From UBA4923 sp964486135 (lineage in GTDB: Bacteria > Bacillota > Clostridia > Saccharofermentanales > DTU023): a stretch of DNA of 26,058 nt. Numbering within the stretch: the stretch's first letter is position 1; the number at the start of each line of letters is the position of its first letter. This document shows positions 7,251-15,746 of the stretch, piece after piece. The notes below the pieces were generated by a model. It searched no databases. It had not been told where the DNA came from and saw nothing but the letters and a program-made list of their open reading frames with translations. A program made the position numbers and the translations under genes. Location of the stretch: the NCBI GenBank assembly GCA_964486135.1, contig CAZAKT010000021.1, forward strand, positions 1-26,058, read 5' to 3'.

Positions 7251-8284
7251 GAAGCCAGCCCCCCATTCCCACCATTGGTCAGGCGAAGTATTTCAACGCC
7301 TTCCCGCCTTAATGCCTCAATGGCCGTCTCCTCCTGGCCTTTTTTTCCATCAAAGGACACGACCAGGTAGCCTATATCACCCGTGACGAGCGCGTTGATA
7401 TTGCCCGCCAGGATATTGACATCCAGGTCAAAACGCCTGGAAATATCTGAAATCAAGGGCCGCCTGACTGAATCGGACCGGAAGCCCAGCCGGTAGACCG
7501 GAGCCTCGGTCAGCGAGACCAGGTGATCCAGGGATATATCTTCATCGAAGCCCCGGACCATACGGCGGGTCGCCGCCTCCCTGGGTTGCAGGAACAAGGC
7601 CTCGACCGTGTTCTCCTCGACGATCCGGCCCTGCTCCATGACGGCGACCCGGTCACAGAGGACCTTGGCCACTTCCATCTGGTGGGTAATCAGGACCACC
7701 GCTATCCCCAGATCCTTCACCACCTTGCGGAGCATGGTGACAACCAGTTCCGTATTGACGGGATCCAGGGCCGAAGTCGCCTCATCCGACAGGAGGAGCC
7801 TGGGGTTCAAAGCCAGGGCCCGGGCGATGGCCACCCGCTGCTTCTGCCCACCTGACAGTTCCGCCGGATAGGAAGCCGCATGTGTCTTCAGGCCAATGTA
7901 ATCGAGAAGTTCATCCACTCTTTTCTTGCTTTCATCCTTGGCCCGGCCGGCGATCCGGAGCGGGTAGGCCACGTTGTCGCGGACCGTTTTTCTCATGAAG
8001 AGGTTGAAGTGCTGGAAGATGATCCCCATCTCCCTCCGCTTTTCGCGGAGCACCTCCTCCGGCTGATCCACAAGATTCAAGCCGTCAAACCATATTTCAC
8101 CCTTATCGGGCCTGGTCAAAAGATTGAGGCAGCGCACAAGTGTCGACTTGCCCGCTCCCGATAATCCGATTAGGCCGTAGATTTCGCCCGCTTCAACCGT
8201 GAAGCTGACGTCATCCACTGCCTTCAATACCGTTCCCTCCAAAGGAAAGGATTTGCTCAGATTTTTTACTCCCAGTATGCTCAC
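7247..8284 (-). CDS. metN: Methionine ABC transporter ATP-binding protein with NIL domain
   Basis: Cytoplasmic ATPase subunit that powers methionine uptake through MetI. Numbering from the chosen start (345 aa): Walker A GLSGAGKST about 40-48, Q-loop FQHFNLF about 90-96, signature LSGGQ about 143-147, Walker B RLLLSDEATSALD about 162-174, and switch His about 201 in LITHQ. The C-terminal about 80 residues form a NIL-type (ferredoxin-like) domain, which in MetN proteins senses cytoplasmic methionine and inhibits transport. I prefer the GTG at 8284 because AAAGGG lies 6 bases before it and the protein then begins MSILGVKNLSKSF, as MetN proteins do. A GTG at 8299 would add five residues but lacks an SD. 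Transcription is controlled by the T-box just upstream. Confidence 0.96.
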   Translation of the reverse strand: MSILGVKNLSKSFPLEGTVLKAVDDVSFTVEAGEIYGLIGLSGAGKSTLVRCLNLLTRPDKGEIWFDGLNLVDQPEEVLREKRREMGIIFQHFNLFMRKTVRDNVAYPLRIAGRAKDESKKRVDELLDYIGLKTHAASYPAELSGGQKQRVAIARALALNPRLLLSDEATSALDPVNTELVVTMLRKVVKDLGIAVVLITHQMEVAKVLCDRVAVMEQGRIVEENTVEALFLQPREAATRRMVRGFDEDISLDHLVSLTEAPVYRLGFRSDSVRRPLISDISRRFDLDVNILAGNINALVTGDIGYLVVSFDGKKGQEETAIEALRREGVEILRLTNGGNGGLAS

Positions 8285-8307
8285 TTTTTTCCCTTTCACG
8301 TTTCAAC

Positions 8308-8351
8308 AAAAAACGCCCGTCCCGAAACCCTTCTTAAAAGGTTCCGGGACG
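8308..8351 (-). terminator. Intrinsic terminator of the metN T-box leader
   Basis: Minus strand: CGTCCCGGAACC (8351-8340), a 10-base loop, then GGTTTCGGGACG (8329-8318). This makes a 12-bp stem with one G-U pair, followed by GGCG and six T (8313-8308). The 5' arm starts with CGTCCC, the sequence that typically opens T-box terminators. It should stop transcription before metN unless uncharged tRNA stabilises the antiterminator. Confidence 0.92.
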
Positions 8352-8580
8352 AGCACTTCTCCAACGTCGTGTTACCACCCGGTTTCGCCTCTTCCTCACG
8401 GTCGAGGCCTCAGAGAGTACCATCATACTCCGGCGCTATAACGGGCGCACCCGTCAGGACCTAACTGATCTCGCTCAGCCCTGCGGCTCAGGGGCCATGT
8501 TCGGCTTTCAGTCCCGACCCGCTTCCACCTTACCGGGTTCTCTGTACGGCACCAACCAGCTTACTCTTCCCATCACTGCC
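8308..8580 (-). ncRNA. T-box riboswitch leader, methionine-type, upstream of metNIQ
   Basis: A tRNA-sensing 5' leader that reads through its terminator when uncharged tRNA binds. On the minus strand it opens with Stem I elements: GGGAAGAGTAAGC (K-turn/AGAGTA region) and the apical part AGAGAACCCGGTAAGGTGGAAGC. The 3' half of Stem I contains CCGAACATGGCCCCTGAG with a candidate specifier ATG at 8498-8496, the Met codon. The antiterminator/T-box core is GGGTGGTAACACG (about 8381-8369). In UGGU the variable base U would pair with discriminator A73, as expected for tRNA-Met. The terminator follows at once. The T-box core differs slightly from the usual UGGNACCGCG. Specifier, discriminator base and the downstream methionine importer all agree. 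Confidence 0.92.
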
Positions 8581-8603
8581 TTTGTTTTATTCAATTGCTA
8601 GCA

Positions 8604-8632
8604 AGTGTCGCACATAACTTTTTGTCTGTCAA
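8604..8632 (-). promoter_or_regulatory. Candidate promoter of the metNIQ T-box transcript
   Basis: Minus strand TTGACA (8632-8627), a 17-base spacer, then GACACT (8609-8604). The -35 is perfect and the -10 matches only 3 of 6. It lies about 25 bases before the first T-box stem and after the leuS stop, where the promoter of this operon is expected. Confidence 0.55.
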
Positions 8633-8669
8633 GCCTTGCTTTGTTCTGGCGGACAAGACCGCAAGAGCG

Positions 8670-11102
8670 TCAGCCCGCCACCACGATATTGACCAGCCGG
8701 CCTGGCACATAGATCTCCTTGACCACCCGCCTGCCTTCCAGGTCCGCCGCCAACAGTTCATGGCCCAGGGCCAGGGCGATGGCCGCCTCCTGGGGGAGAT
8801 CCTGGGGGATGTCGACACGGGCCTTGATCCTCCCGTTGATCTGCAGGACGATTTCAACCATAGCTTCGACGGTCTTCGCCTCATCATAGGAGGGCCAGTC
8901 CTGGTCCGTGATGGTGCCTGGATAGGCCTTTATCTCCCAGAGCTCCTCCGTGATATGGGGGGCGAAGGGGTTCAGGAGGATCAGGAGGGCCTTGAATTCC
9001 GCCTCGTTGACACTTTCCAGCTCATAGAAGCGGTTGGTCAGGGTCATGAGCTGGGCGACCGCTGTATTCCCCTTCAGGCTGTCAATATCCCCTGTGACCT
9101 TCTTGATGGTCTGGTGGACCAGGACTTCGGTCTCGGGCCGGTAGTCCTCACCCGGGATCAGCTTGTCCTGGAGGGCCCAGACCCGGTCCAGGTAGCGGGA
9201 GCAGCCCTTGATGGAGGTGGTACTCCAGGGGGCGGCCTTCTCGAAGTCGCCGATAAAGACCTCGTAAAGTCGCATGGTATCGGCCCCGTACTCGGCCACG
9301 ATGTCATCGGGGTTGACCACGTTGCCCCGTGACTTGGACATCTTGTCCCCGTTTTCACCCAGGATCATACCGTGGCTGGTCCGGCGGAGATAGGGTTCGG
9401 GTACAGGCACGATACCCTGGTCGAAGAGGAATTGGTGCCAGAAGCGGGAGTAGAGGAGGTGGAGGGTGGTGTGCTCCATGCCGCCGTTGTACCAGTCGAC
9501 CGGCAGCCAGTAGGCCTGGGCCTCCGGTGAGGCCAGTCCCTCATCATAGTGAGGATCCGTGTAGCGGATGAAGTACCAGGAGGATCCGGCCCAGTTGGGC
9601 ATGGTGTCGGTCTCCCGGATCCCGGGACCGCCGCAGCGGGGACAGGTGGTTTTGACCCAGTCGGTCAGCTTGGCCAGGGGGGACTCCCCCGTCTCGGTTG
9701 GCAGGAAGGATTCGGCATCCGGCAGGACCAGGGGAAGCTCCTCCTCCGGCAGGGGTTGCCAGCCGCAGCTTTCACAATGGACCATGGGGATGGGTTCCCC
9801 CCAGTAGCGTTGGCGGGAGAAGACCCAGTCCCGGAGCTTGTAATTGACCTTCCGGTAGCCCAGCCCCTCCTCCTCCAACCAGTCGGTGACCGCCTCAATG
9901 GCCTCCTGGACCTTCATACCGCTGATGAAGCCGGAGTTGATCATGATCCCCGCCTCGATATCGGTGAAGGCCTCCTGGCTTATGTCGCCACCTTCGACGA
10001 CGCAGAGGATGGGGAGGTCAAAGGCCTTGGCAAAGTCATAGTCGCGTTCGTCATGGCCGGGAACGGCCATGATGGCCCCGGTCCCATAGGACATGAGCAC
10101 GTAATCGGAGATGAAGAGCGGGATGGCCTCCTCTGTGACCGGATTGATCCCGTCGACACCCGACAACCTTACACCGGTTTTTTCCTTGCTCAATTCGGTC
10201 CGCTCAAATTCCGACTTGCGCTGGGCTTCGGTCCGGTAGCTTTCGACCTCCGGCCCATTCTCGATCCGGCCCTCCTCCAGCCATTTATCTATATAGGGGT
10301 GCTCAGGCGAAAGGACCATATAGGTGGCCCCCCAAAGGGTGTCGGGTCGGGTCGTGAAGACGGGGAGCTTTTCCCCCGCCGTCGTCCCGAAGCTGACCTC
10401 GGCCCCTGTGCTCCGCCCGATCCAGTTCCTTTGCTGGGTGTTGACCCGGTCGATGAAATCCACCTGGTCCAGGCCGTCCAGCAGGCGCTGGGCGTACTCG
10501 GTGATACGGAGCATCCACTGGCTCTTCATCCGGTGGGTGGCCTCGGCGCCACAGCGCTCGCACCTGCCGTCCACCACCTCTTCATTGGCCAGAACGATCA
10601 GGCAGGAGGGGCACCAGTTGACCGCCATCTCCTTCTTGTAGGCCAGGCCCTGCTTGTAGAGCTGGAGGAAGATCCACTGGGTCCACTTGTAGTAGTCGGG
10701 ATCCGTGGTATTGATCTCACGCGACCAGTCGAAGCTGAAGCCGAGCGACTGCAGCTGGCTCTTGTAGCGGGCGATATTTTTCCTGGTGACAATAGCCGGA
10801 TGGATCTTGTGTTTGACCGCGTAGTTTTCAGTCGGAAGGCCAAAGGCGTCCCAGCCCATGGGGTAGAGGACATTCCAGCCCTCCAGGCGTTTTTTCCTGG
10901 CGACCAGGTCCAGGGCCGTGTAACTTCTGGGATGTCCTACATGCAGGCCTTCCCCGGAAGGATAGGGGAACTCGACCAGACAGAAGTACTTCTTCTTGTC
11001 CGGAATATAGTTTTCCCTGGGCTGATCGGCGTGAAAGACACCGGTTGCCTCCCAGCGGTCCTGCCATTTTTTTTCGATGGCGGTAAAATCGTAGTGATCC
11101 AT
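8670..11102 (-). CDS. leuS: Leucyl-tRNA synthetase
   Basis: Class I aminoacyl-tRNA synthetase that charges tRNA-Leu in the cytosol. The 810-aa length is typical of bacterial LeuRS. Visible landmarks are FPYPSGEGLHVGHPRSYT with the HIGH-type motif HVGH (54-57), GWDAFGLPTEN, a zinc-type CPSC...CERC pair near 170-185, and the CP1 editing domain with TTRPDTLWGATYM and YGTGAIMAVPGHDERD, whose conserved Thr and Asp reject mischarged tRNA. Further on are the second CESC/CPRC zinc region, the LeuRS segment GSSWYFIRYTDPHYDEGL, the KMSKS loop (586-590) and the anticodon-binding and C-terminal domains. GGGAGG lies 5-6 bases before the ATG. The long plus-strand open frame opposite it is a shadow of high GC. 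No T-box precedes it; a promoter is visible at 11156-11184. Confidence 0.98.
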   Translation of the reverse strand: MDHYDFTAIEKKWQDRWEATGVFHADQPRENYIPDKKKYFCLVEFPYPSGEGLHVGHPRSYTALDLVARKKRLEGWNVLYPMGWDAFGLPTENYAVKHKIHPAIVTRKNIARYKSQLQSLGFSFDWSREINTTDPDYYKWTQWIFLQLYKQGLAYKKEMAVNWCPSCLIVLANEEVVDGRCERCGAEATHRMKSQWMLRITEYAQRLLDGLDQVDFIDRVNTQQRNWIGRSTGAEVSFGTTAGEKLPVFTTRPDTLWGATYMVLSPEHPYIDKWLEEGRIENGPEVESYRTEAQRKSEFERTELSKEKTGVRLSGVDGINPVTEEAIPLFISDYVLMSYGTGAIMAVPGHDERDYDFAKAFDLPILCVVEGGDISQEAFTDIEAGIMINSGFISGMKVQEAIEAVTDWLEEEGLGYRKVNYKLRDWVFSRQRYWGEPIPMVHCESCGWQPLPEEELPLVLPDAESFLPTETGESPLAKLTDWVKTTCPRCGGPGIRETDTMPNWAGSSWYFIRYTDPHYDEGLASPEAQAYWLPVDWYNGGMEHTTLHLLYSRFWHQFLFDQGIVPVPEPYLRRTSHGMILGENGDKMSKSRGNVVNPDDIVAEYGADTMRLYEVFIGDFEKAAPWSTTSIKGCSRYLDRVWALQDKLIPGEDYRPETEVLVHQTIKKVTGDIDSLKGNTAVAQLMTLTNRFYELESVNEAEFKALLILLNPFAPHITEELWEIKAYPGTITDQDWPSYDEAKTVEAMVEIVLQINGRIKARVDIPQDLPQEAAIALALGHELLAADLEGRRVVKEIYVPGRLVNIVVAG

Positions 11103-11155
11103 CTTTTCCTCCCAAAAAGCGCGCCAAAACTGCGCCTGTCAAGCAATTACCCTTG

Positions 11156-11184
11156 ATTATAACCGAAGAGCTTCAGATCGTCCC
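11156..11184 (-). promoter_or_regulatory. Candidate leuS promoter
   Basis: Minus strand -10 TATAAT (11161-11156) is perfect. At a 17-base spacing the -35 is GGGACG (11184-11179), matching 3 of 6. The -35 lies inside the last codons of the upstream ligase-like gene, so leuS could be transcribed independently of that pair. Confidence 0.5.
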
Positions 11185-12168
11185 CGTCATACGGCGAACC
11201 CGGAGCAAACGCTTGATGGAGCTGCCGCAGGGGCAGGCCTCAGAAGTGATCAGGCCCCGGTCCCCTGTCCGGTAGCGGATGAAGGGCATGCCCCTCCGGG
11301 TCAAGGTGGTCACCACCAGTTCCCCCTCCCTCCCATCCGGCAAGGGCGCCCCCTCCGGGTCGATCACTTCAAAGAAGAGGTCATTCTCCCGGATGTGCAT
11401 GCCCTGGTGGGCCCGGCATTCGACGGCCCCGCCAAGTCCGGTCTCGGTCATACCGTAATGGTCGAAGACCTCCGCCCCCCAGCTCTCTTGTAAAAAGATC
11501 CTCATGGTCTGGGTCAAAGTCTCACTGCTGGTCAGGACGGAGGAAATTTTGCGCCCTGGGTTAAGTTCGGCGGCCCGGACCACCCAGGAGGCGGGTCCGC
11601 AGACAACCTGGATCAGAGTCTGGGAGAAGAATTCTTCAGCCTCTTCCACCTGCCGGCAATAGACCCTAAGACCCAATCTTTCCAAGGCTGTCTTCAACAA
11701 GGCACCGACACTGTCAGGGCTCTGCCAGGGGAAGAGGATCAGGGCCCGGTCCCCTAGCCCGCAGAGGGTCTTCATACCGTGCTGGAAGAAATCCAGGGTC
11801 AGGTCCAGGTCCTCCCGGGTAAAGTAGACCCGCTTGGGCGCCTGGGTAGTCCCTGAGGTCTGCAGGCTGACGATCCGGGCGATCTCACTCTGGCTGACGC
11901 AGAGGAATTCCTGGCCCCGCTCGATAAGGTCCCCAGGTCCCGTGAGGGGGTAGCCAGCGAAGGCTTCCAGGGATGTGGGCAGGGCCAAATCCTGGTAGAG
12001 CCGGCCATAGAGCCTGGACCGGCTACGGGCGAAGTCAATCAGCTCCCGGATCCTTGTCAGCTGGTAGGCCTGGACCGCGGCCCGGTCCCCAGTATCCAAG
12101 CCGTGTTTTGCCAGGATCCAGCCGTCCAGGGAGCTGGGTTCCAGACCAGTCGTAAAATCCTCAGTCAT
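11173..12168 (-). CDS. Adenylate-forming CoA-ligase-like protein lacking the C-terminal domain
   Basis: Member of the acyl-adenylate-forming superfamily, closest in layout to phenylacetate-CoA ligase (PaaK-like) proteins. Motifs in order: P-loop SLQTSGTTQAPK (101-112), YGMTETG (238-244), YRTGD (299-303) and CPCG (312-315). The chain stops at 331 aa, at LLRVRRMTGTI, where the A8 hinge (normally followed by GRxDD and a domain of about 100 aa with the catalytic Lys) should begin. There is no room for the missing part before leuS, so the protein is short by nature or by an old truncation. Its ATG overlaps the stop of the upstream FMN protein by 8 bases, which implies coupled translation and a shared job. 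The substrate is unknown; adenylation without CoA transfer, or partner-assisted chemistry, is inference. Confidence 0.82.
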   Translation of the reverse strand: MTEDFTTGLEPSSLDGWILAKHGLDTGDRAAVQAYQLTRIRELIDFARSRSRLYGRLYQDLALPTSLEAFAGYPLTGPGDLIERGQEFLCVSQSEIARIVSLQTSGTTQAPKRVYFTREDLDLTLDFFQHGMKTLCGLGDRALILFPWQSPDSVGALLKTALERLGLRVYCRQVEEAEEFFSQTLIQVVCGPASWVVRAAELNPGRKISSVLTSSETLTQTMRIFLQESWGAEVFDHYGMTETGLGGAVECRAHQGMHIRENDLFFEVIDPEGAPLPDGREGELVVTTLTRRGMPFIRYRTGDRGLITSEACPCGSSIKRLLRVRRMTGTI

Positions 12169-13684
12169 CGAACCAGCTGCCCGCCAGGATGGCCTTGGCC
12201 TCCCCGGTCAGGGGGATCAGGTCACTCTTGTCCCAAAGGCTCAGGTCGAATTTCCGGTTGAGGGCGCCGAAATGCCTGAGGCCGAAACCGATCTTATTGA
12301 GATAGGAATAAACCCCTACCGCGCCCAGGGAAAAGTCATCGGCCGCCTTGCCATAGAGGAATCTGAGATCCGCAAGATCGGCAAAGAGCTCCTCCACGGT
12401 CCCTCCCAGCCTTTCCATATGCTTGGGGACCTCTCCCTTCCTGATCCGTTCCCCTATGCTCTTACCCATCATGGCGGCGGTCATGCTGGCCCGGCAGAGG
12501 CCGACAGCCGTCATATCCTGCCCGCCCAGGGCCAGGGCCTTGAAGACCTGGTCCTCACTGCTGAAGCCACCGGTTATGGCCAGGGCGGGGAGCTCCAGAC
12601 CCGAGGCCCGAAGTTTCCCTGCAATCTGTGAGACAGCCGTCTGCAGGAGGACGGAGGGCAGGCCCCATTCATTCATCATCTTGCAGGGGCTGTAACCGGT
12701 TCCCCCGCCGGCCCCGTCGAAGGTGACCATATCGACACCGGCCTCTGCTGCAAGACCTAGAACCCTTTCCAGGTCCCCCCGGTCATAACCGGCCATCTTG
12801 AAGTATATGTTCTTGTAACCCAGCTCCCTAAGCTCCTGGACCCGGCCAATCAGGTAGCTTTCGTCCCAGAGGGGGAGGCGGGCATAAGAGTAGTAGCTGG
12901 GGCTGATCCCCTCCTCAAGCTTCTCCAGAACCCCCGGATCCAGGGGATCTGGCAAGACCAGCATGCCGGCCTCCTGTTTTCTCAGGGCCTCCTCCCGATC
13001 CTTCAGGCGACGGGCTGGCTGTGTCCCCTTGGCACTCTGGCCAAACTTGAATTCCAGGGCGTCCACCCCGAAGTCTCTCGCTGCCAGTTCAGGTAGACCC
13101 AGCTGGTCGTCCTCTACATTGCATTGGAGGATTATCTGGCCATAGCCCCGGTCATAGCGGCGGAAGGGCTGGAGCATGGCCCCCAGGGCCGGGAAGGACA
13201 CAATCTTCCCCTCCTCCATTACCAGGTCCGGATCCTTATCCCTGGCCTCCTCCCCGATGACACAGCTGACGCCCGCCATGGCGGCCCCGGCGAAATAATC
13301 CTGCCAGTTCAGCTTGATCAGGGCGGGCAGGATTATCGGCAGGGCCAGGTGGACAGGATGATAGCGGCCGTAGACTCTTTCCAGCTTGACCTGGTGGATG
13401 TTGGCCTCCTCATAATTGGCGGGCACGCCGAGGGCCCCGAAGACACGGCCATTGATGTTGAAGTGGGAGTAATCGATGGGGTAGTCCTTCTCTGAGGCGA
13501 TCTGGTTGTTGCCTGTATTGGTGGGATAGACCGCACGTTTTCCCAGGACGGCGGCCAGGGCAATTTCGCAGGTTCCCATGCATTCTTCGGTACAGAAGGA
13601 GCACATACCCGACTGAGGGGACAGATGGCGGCTTCTCATATAGGTATCGTTGAAGGCGGAGGAGAGTTTGGGTTGATAGGTCAT
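12161..13684 (-). CDS. FMN-binding glutamate-synthase-like protein with N-terminal four-Cys cluster
   Basis: Flavin-dependent protein with the glutamate synthase central/FMN TIM-barrel fold, 507 aa, probably cytosolic. The N-terminus carries CSFCTEECMGTC (Cys28, 31, 35, 39), a pattern able to bind an Fe-S cluster. Then come the family segments YPIDYSHFNINGRVFGALG, LEFKFGQSAKGTQPARRL, MVTFDGAGGGTGYSPC and LAITGGFSSEDQVFKALALGGQ, which shape the FMN and substrate pocket. It lacks the glutaminase domain of full GltB, so it is unlikely to be a complete glutamate synthase. I chose the ATG at 13684 with AGAGG 6 bases upstream; the ATG at 13690 would abut that SD. It is the first gene of a coupled pair with a ligase-like protein. 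The reaction is not known. Confidence 0.85.
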   Translation of the reverse strand: MTYQPKLSSAFNDTYMRSRHLSPQSGMCSFCTEECMGTCEIALAAVLGKRAVYPTNTGNNQIASEKDYPIDYSHFNINGRVFGALGVPANYEEANIHQVKLERVYGRYHPVHLALPIILPALIKLNWQDYFAGAAMAGVSCVIGEEARDKDPDLVMEEGKIVSFPALGAMLQPFRRYDRGYGQIILQCNVEDDQLGLPELAARDFGVDALEFKFGQSAKGTQPARRLKDREEALRKQEAGMLVLPDPLDPGVLEKLEEGISPSYYSYARLPLWDESYLIGRVQELRELGYKNIYFKMAGYDRGDLERVLGLAAEAGVDMVTFDGAGGGTGYSPCKMMNEWGLPSVLLQTAVSQIAGKLRASGLELPALAITGGFSSEDQVFKALALGGQDMTAVGLCRASMTAAMMGKSIGERIRKGEVPKHMERLGGTVEELFADLADLRFLYGKAADDFSLGAVGVYSYLNKIGFGLRHFGALNRKFDLSLWDKSDLIPLTGEAKAILAGSWFDD

Positions 13685-13851
13685 GGTCATCCTCTTTCAC
13701 ATAGGTATTCTTACTCTCATTCTAAACGATAGCTTTCACAGCTCTTGTAGAAGAGGACAGCCGCACGGATCATCCCCAAAGTCCTCAATGAGGGCAGGTC
13801 TGACCTCTCGAATTCTGTTCTTCGTTTATTCCACCCGCCTCCGGGTCCCCT

Positions 13852-15522
13852 TTATTTTCTGGATCTTTTTCTCAAGAAGATGAACAAGACCAAACCACCA
13901 GCGATCAGCAGCAAGGCACAAGCGATGACAAGGAGCCAAACCCTGTTAAAGCCTCCCACCTTATCGTTATCCAGGCTGTCAGAATCTTGCTCTGCTTCAG
14001 TATCCGGAACAGTCCTGACGGTTAGCGAGCTGGCGGTTAGCGATTCGCTTTCCAGCTTTTTCGTCAAGCTTGATCCAGTGGAACTCGACGGGCTTGTGTC
14101 CGTTTCCGACAACTCTGTCGAAGTCGGCGTGGTCGTCGGTACGGACGTTGACGTGGTGGTTGTTGTCGTCGTTGTCGATGTATCAGTCGGCGGTTCGGTC
14201 TCGGGTGGCTGTGGAGGAGGCGCCAGGATTCCGACGCCGTTTACTGGGAAGAATCCCGTGTTTTGGTCTTTTTGGTAGGCAATGCCGACCTGGTTGTTCT
14301 CAACTCCCCATCGGGCGGTGGCTCCCTGATTGACCGTAAGATCATTTGTCATATTGATTTCATAGCCTGGGACGCCTCCCGGCTTCTTCCAGGCACATAC
14401 AACAGCTGTCCCGCTTATGGAAGGTGAGGAACCATCGTGGGTTTTGATAATGCCAAGATCCGGACCGTGGGCGAAGACGAAGCCGCCGGTCAATTCGATG
14501 GCCTTCGCTACGATGGCTTTTCCTGAAAGAGCACTGACGACAGCCTTATCACCGACCGTTACCTTCGAGCCATCCGCTTGGTAGATAGCGGCGCCCGAGC
14601 CTGTATTTTCGATCTTTCCATCTAGACGGACAGTAACTGCTGAAAACTGACCTGAAATTGAAACCGTGCCAGGATCTTCCCCGGCGGAGGTCACCTTGCC
14701 GCCTCTGACCTCAAGTTTGGCGCTTTTCCCCGACATATTTATGGCCCGGCTGTCTTTGGTTCCCTTGGACTCCACCAGCCCACCGGTAATTACGATAAGA
14801 CTATTCGGACTATTCACCTTGATCGTATCTTGTTTTGAGGATACCGTACCAGCCTTGACGTAAATGATGCTTTTTCCCGCCGTTTCGTTAAGATATATGG
14901 CATGGGCTTTTTCTCCGCTACCACTGGCGATCACCTGACCGCCACTAATGTCAAGGGTGGTAGAGGTATCGACTTTGATGGCTTTCCCATTCGTACCTGT
15001 GGCGAGTACCTTGCCACCTTTATGCACAAGGACCGAGACTTCCGCAGCCCTCATCTCAATGGCGTAGCCATCTGTACCCGCATTCTCCACTGTTCCCCCT
15101 GCCACAATGACGTAGCAATTGCTGTAGAAAGGGTTGGTGATTGTAACGCCATCGTTGGCCAGGATATAGCCGCCTTCCGCAACCTCAAAGATCCCTCCCC
15201 CGCTGTACTCAAGATTGATCATGCCCTTGTTTGCCGCACTTCCCGAAAACCGGGCCTTCCATACAATCCTTACACCTTCATCGAGGTTCAGCCATAAGCC
15301 GTTCTTTACACCGTTAACCTCTCCGGTAACCGTTAGGGTTTTGCCGGACTGTGTTACATTGAGACTCCCATTGCCGCCATGATCGTGCTTGGCAATCCTA
15401 TCGGCCAATGTAGCGGCGTCAGCGGCATGAACCTTCTGCGGGATTGCCGCAGACAGGACAAGCGCGACCAGCACCACCAACAGAACCGATAAGATTTTCC
15501 TCTTTTTTATCCCGGTTTTCAT
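13852..15522 (-). CDS. Secreted beta-helix-like surface protein with Thr-rich stalk and C-terminal anchor
   Basis: Predicted exported, membrane-anchored protein of 556 aa. A Lys/Arg-rich signal peptide ends near VHA-AD (residue 33). Residues about 35-430 hold many short repeats of the kind ISGGQVIASGSG, VKAGTVSSKQDT, ITGGLVESKGTK, VRGGKVTSAGED, which suggest a right-handed beta-helix of about 20-residue rungs. A Pro-rich hinge (APPPQPPETEPP) leads to a Thr/Ser-rich stalk (about 445-500). A single membrane helix and the basic tail RKRSRK close the protein. No LPxTG sortase motif is seen, so anchoring is likely by the helix. GAGGAGG lies about 8 bases before the ATG at 15522; the longer frame to 15606 would bury the signal peptide. 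Adhesin, carbohydrate-binding or polymer-modifying roles are all possible; none is shown. Confidence 0.85.
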   Translation of the reverse strand: MKTGIKKRKILSVLLVVLVALVLSAAIPQKVHAADAATLADRIAKHDHGGNGSLNVTQSGKTLTVTGEVNGVKNGLWLNLDEGVRIVWKARFSGSAANKGMINLEYSGGGIFEVAEGGYILANDGVTITNPFYSNCYVIVAGGTVENAGTDGYAIEMRAAEVSVLVHKGGKVLATGTNGKAIKVDTSTTLDISGGQVIASGSGEKAHAIYLNETAGKSIIYVKAGTVSSKQDTIKVNSPNSLIVITGGLVESKGTKDSRAINMSGKSAKLEVRGGKVTSAGEDPGTVSISGQFSAVTVRLDGKIENTGSGAAIYQADGSKVTVGDKAVVSALSGKAIVAKAIELTGGFVFAHGPDLGIIKTHDGSSPSISGTAVVCAWKKPGGVPGYEINMTNDLTVNQGATARWGVENNQVGIAYQKDQNTGFFPVNGVGILAPPPQPPETEPPTDTSTTTTTTTTSTSVPTTTPTSTELSETDTSPSSSTGSSLTKKLESESLTASSLTVRTVPDTEAEQDSDSLDNDKVGGFNRVWLLVIACALLLIAGGLVLFIFLRKRSRK

Positions 15523-15746
15523 AAGACCTGCCTCCTCCTGATCTTGGTCAAGGATCTTGATCCATTCGATGCCCCGGATTCTCTCCGGAAAAGGCAACTT
15601 ACACAAAAATCTTCCTATTCAGTTAGGATTGGGTGTCACTTCCTTCTTGATTTGAGAAAGCACTTAAAAGGCTTGGCGGAGACAAGACTTCGTCGGTTAT
15701 ACAGCAACTTCCGCTTCCTGTCGTTCTATCAGCTTTAGCTCTGGGC

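Noticed and set aside
8308..8580. T-box as a regulator of leuS
   Set aside because: It lies downstream of leuS and reads into metN; its specifier is AUG, not a Leu codon.
8595..9332. A 245-codon plus-strand open frame opposite the leuS 3' end
   Set aside because: Shadow frame of leuS; it also overlaps the metN promoter region and shows no recognisable motif.
11138..11143. TTGACA on the minus strand just upstream of leuS as a -35
   Set aside because: No -10 follows at 16-18 bp and it lies only about 35 bp from the ATG; the TATAAT further upstream is a better promoter element.
9549..11156. A 535-codon open frame on the plus strand opposite leuS
   Set aside because: It mirrors the coding frame of leuS in high-GC DNA, has no SD and its translation (rich in Gly, Asp, Pro, Val with no domain) looks like a shadow.
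13825..13851. Hairpin ACCCG-GAGG-CGGGT after the surface-protein stop as a terminator
   Set aside because: Stem of 5 bp and no T-run after it on the minus strand.
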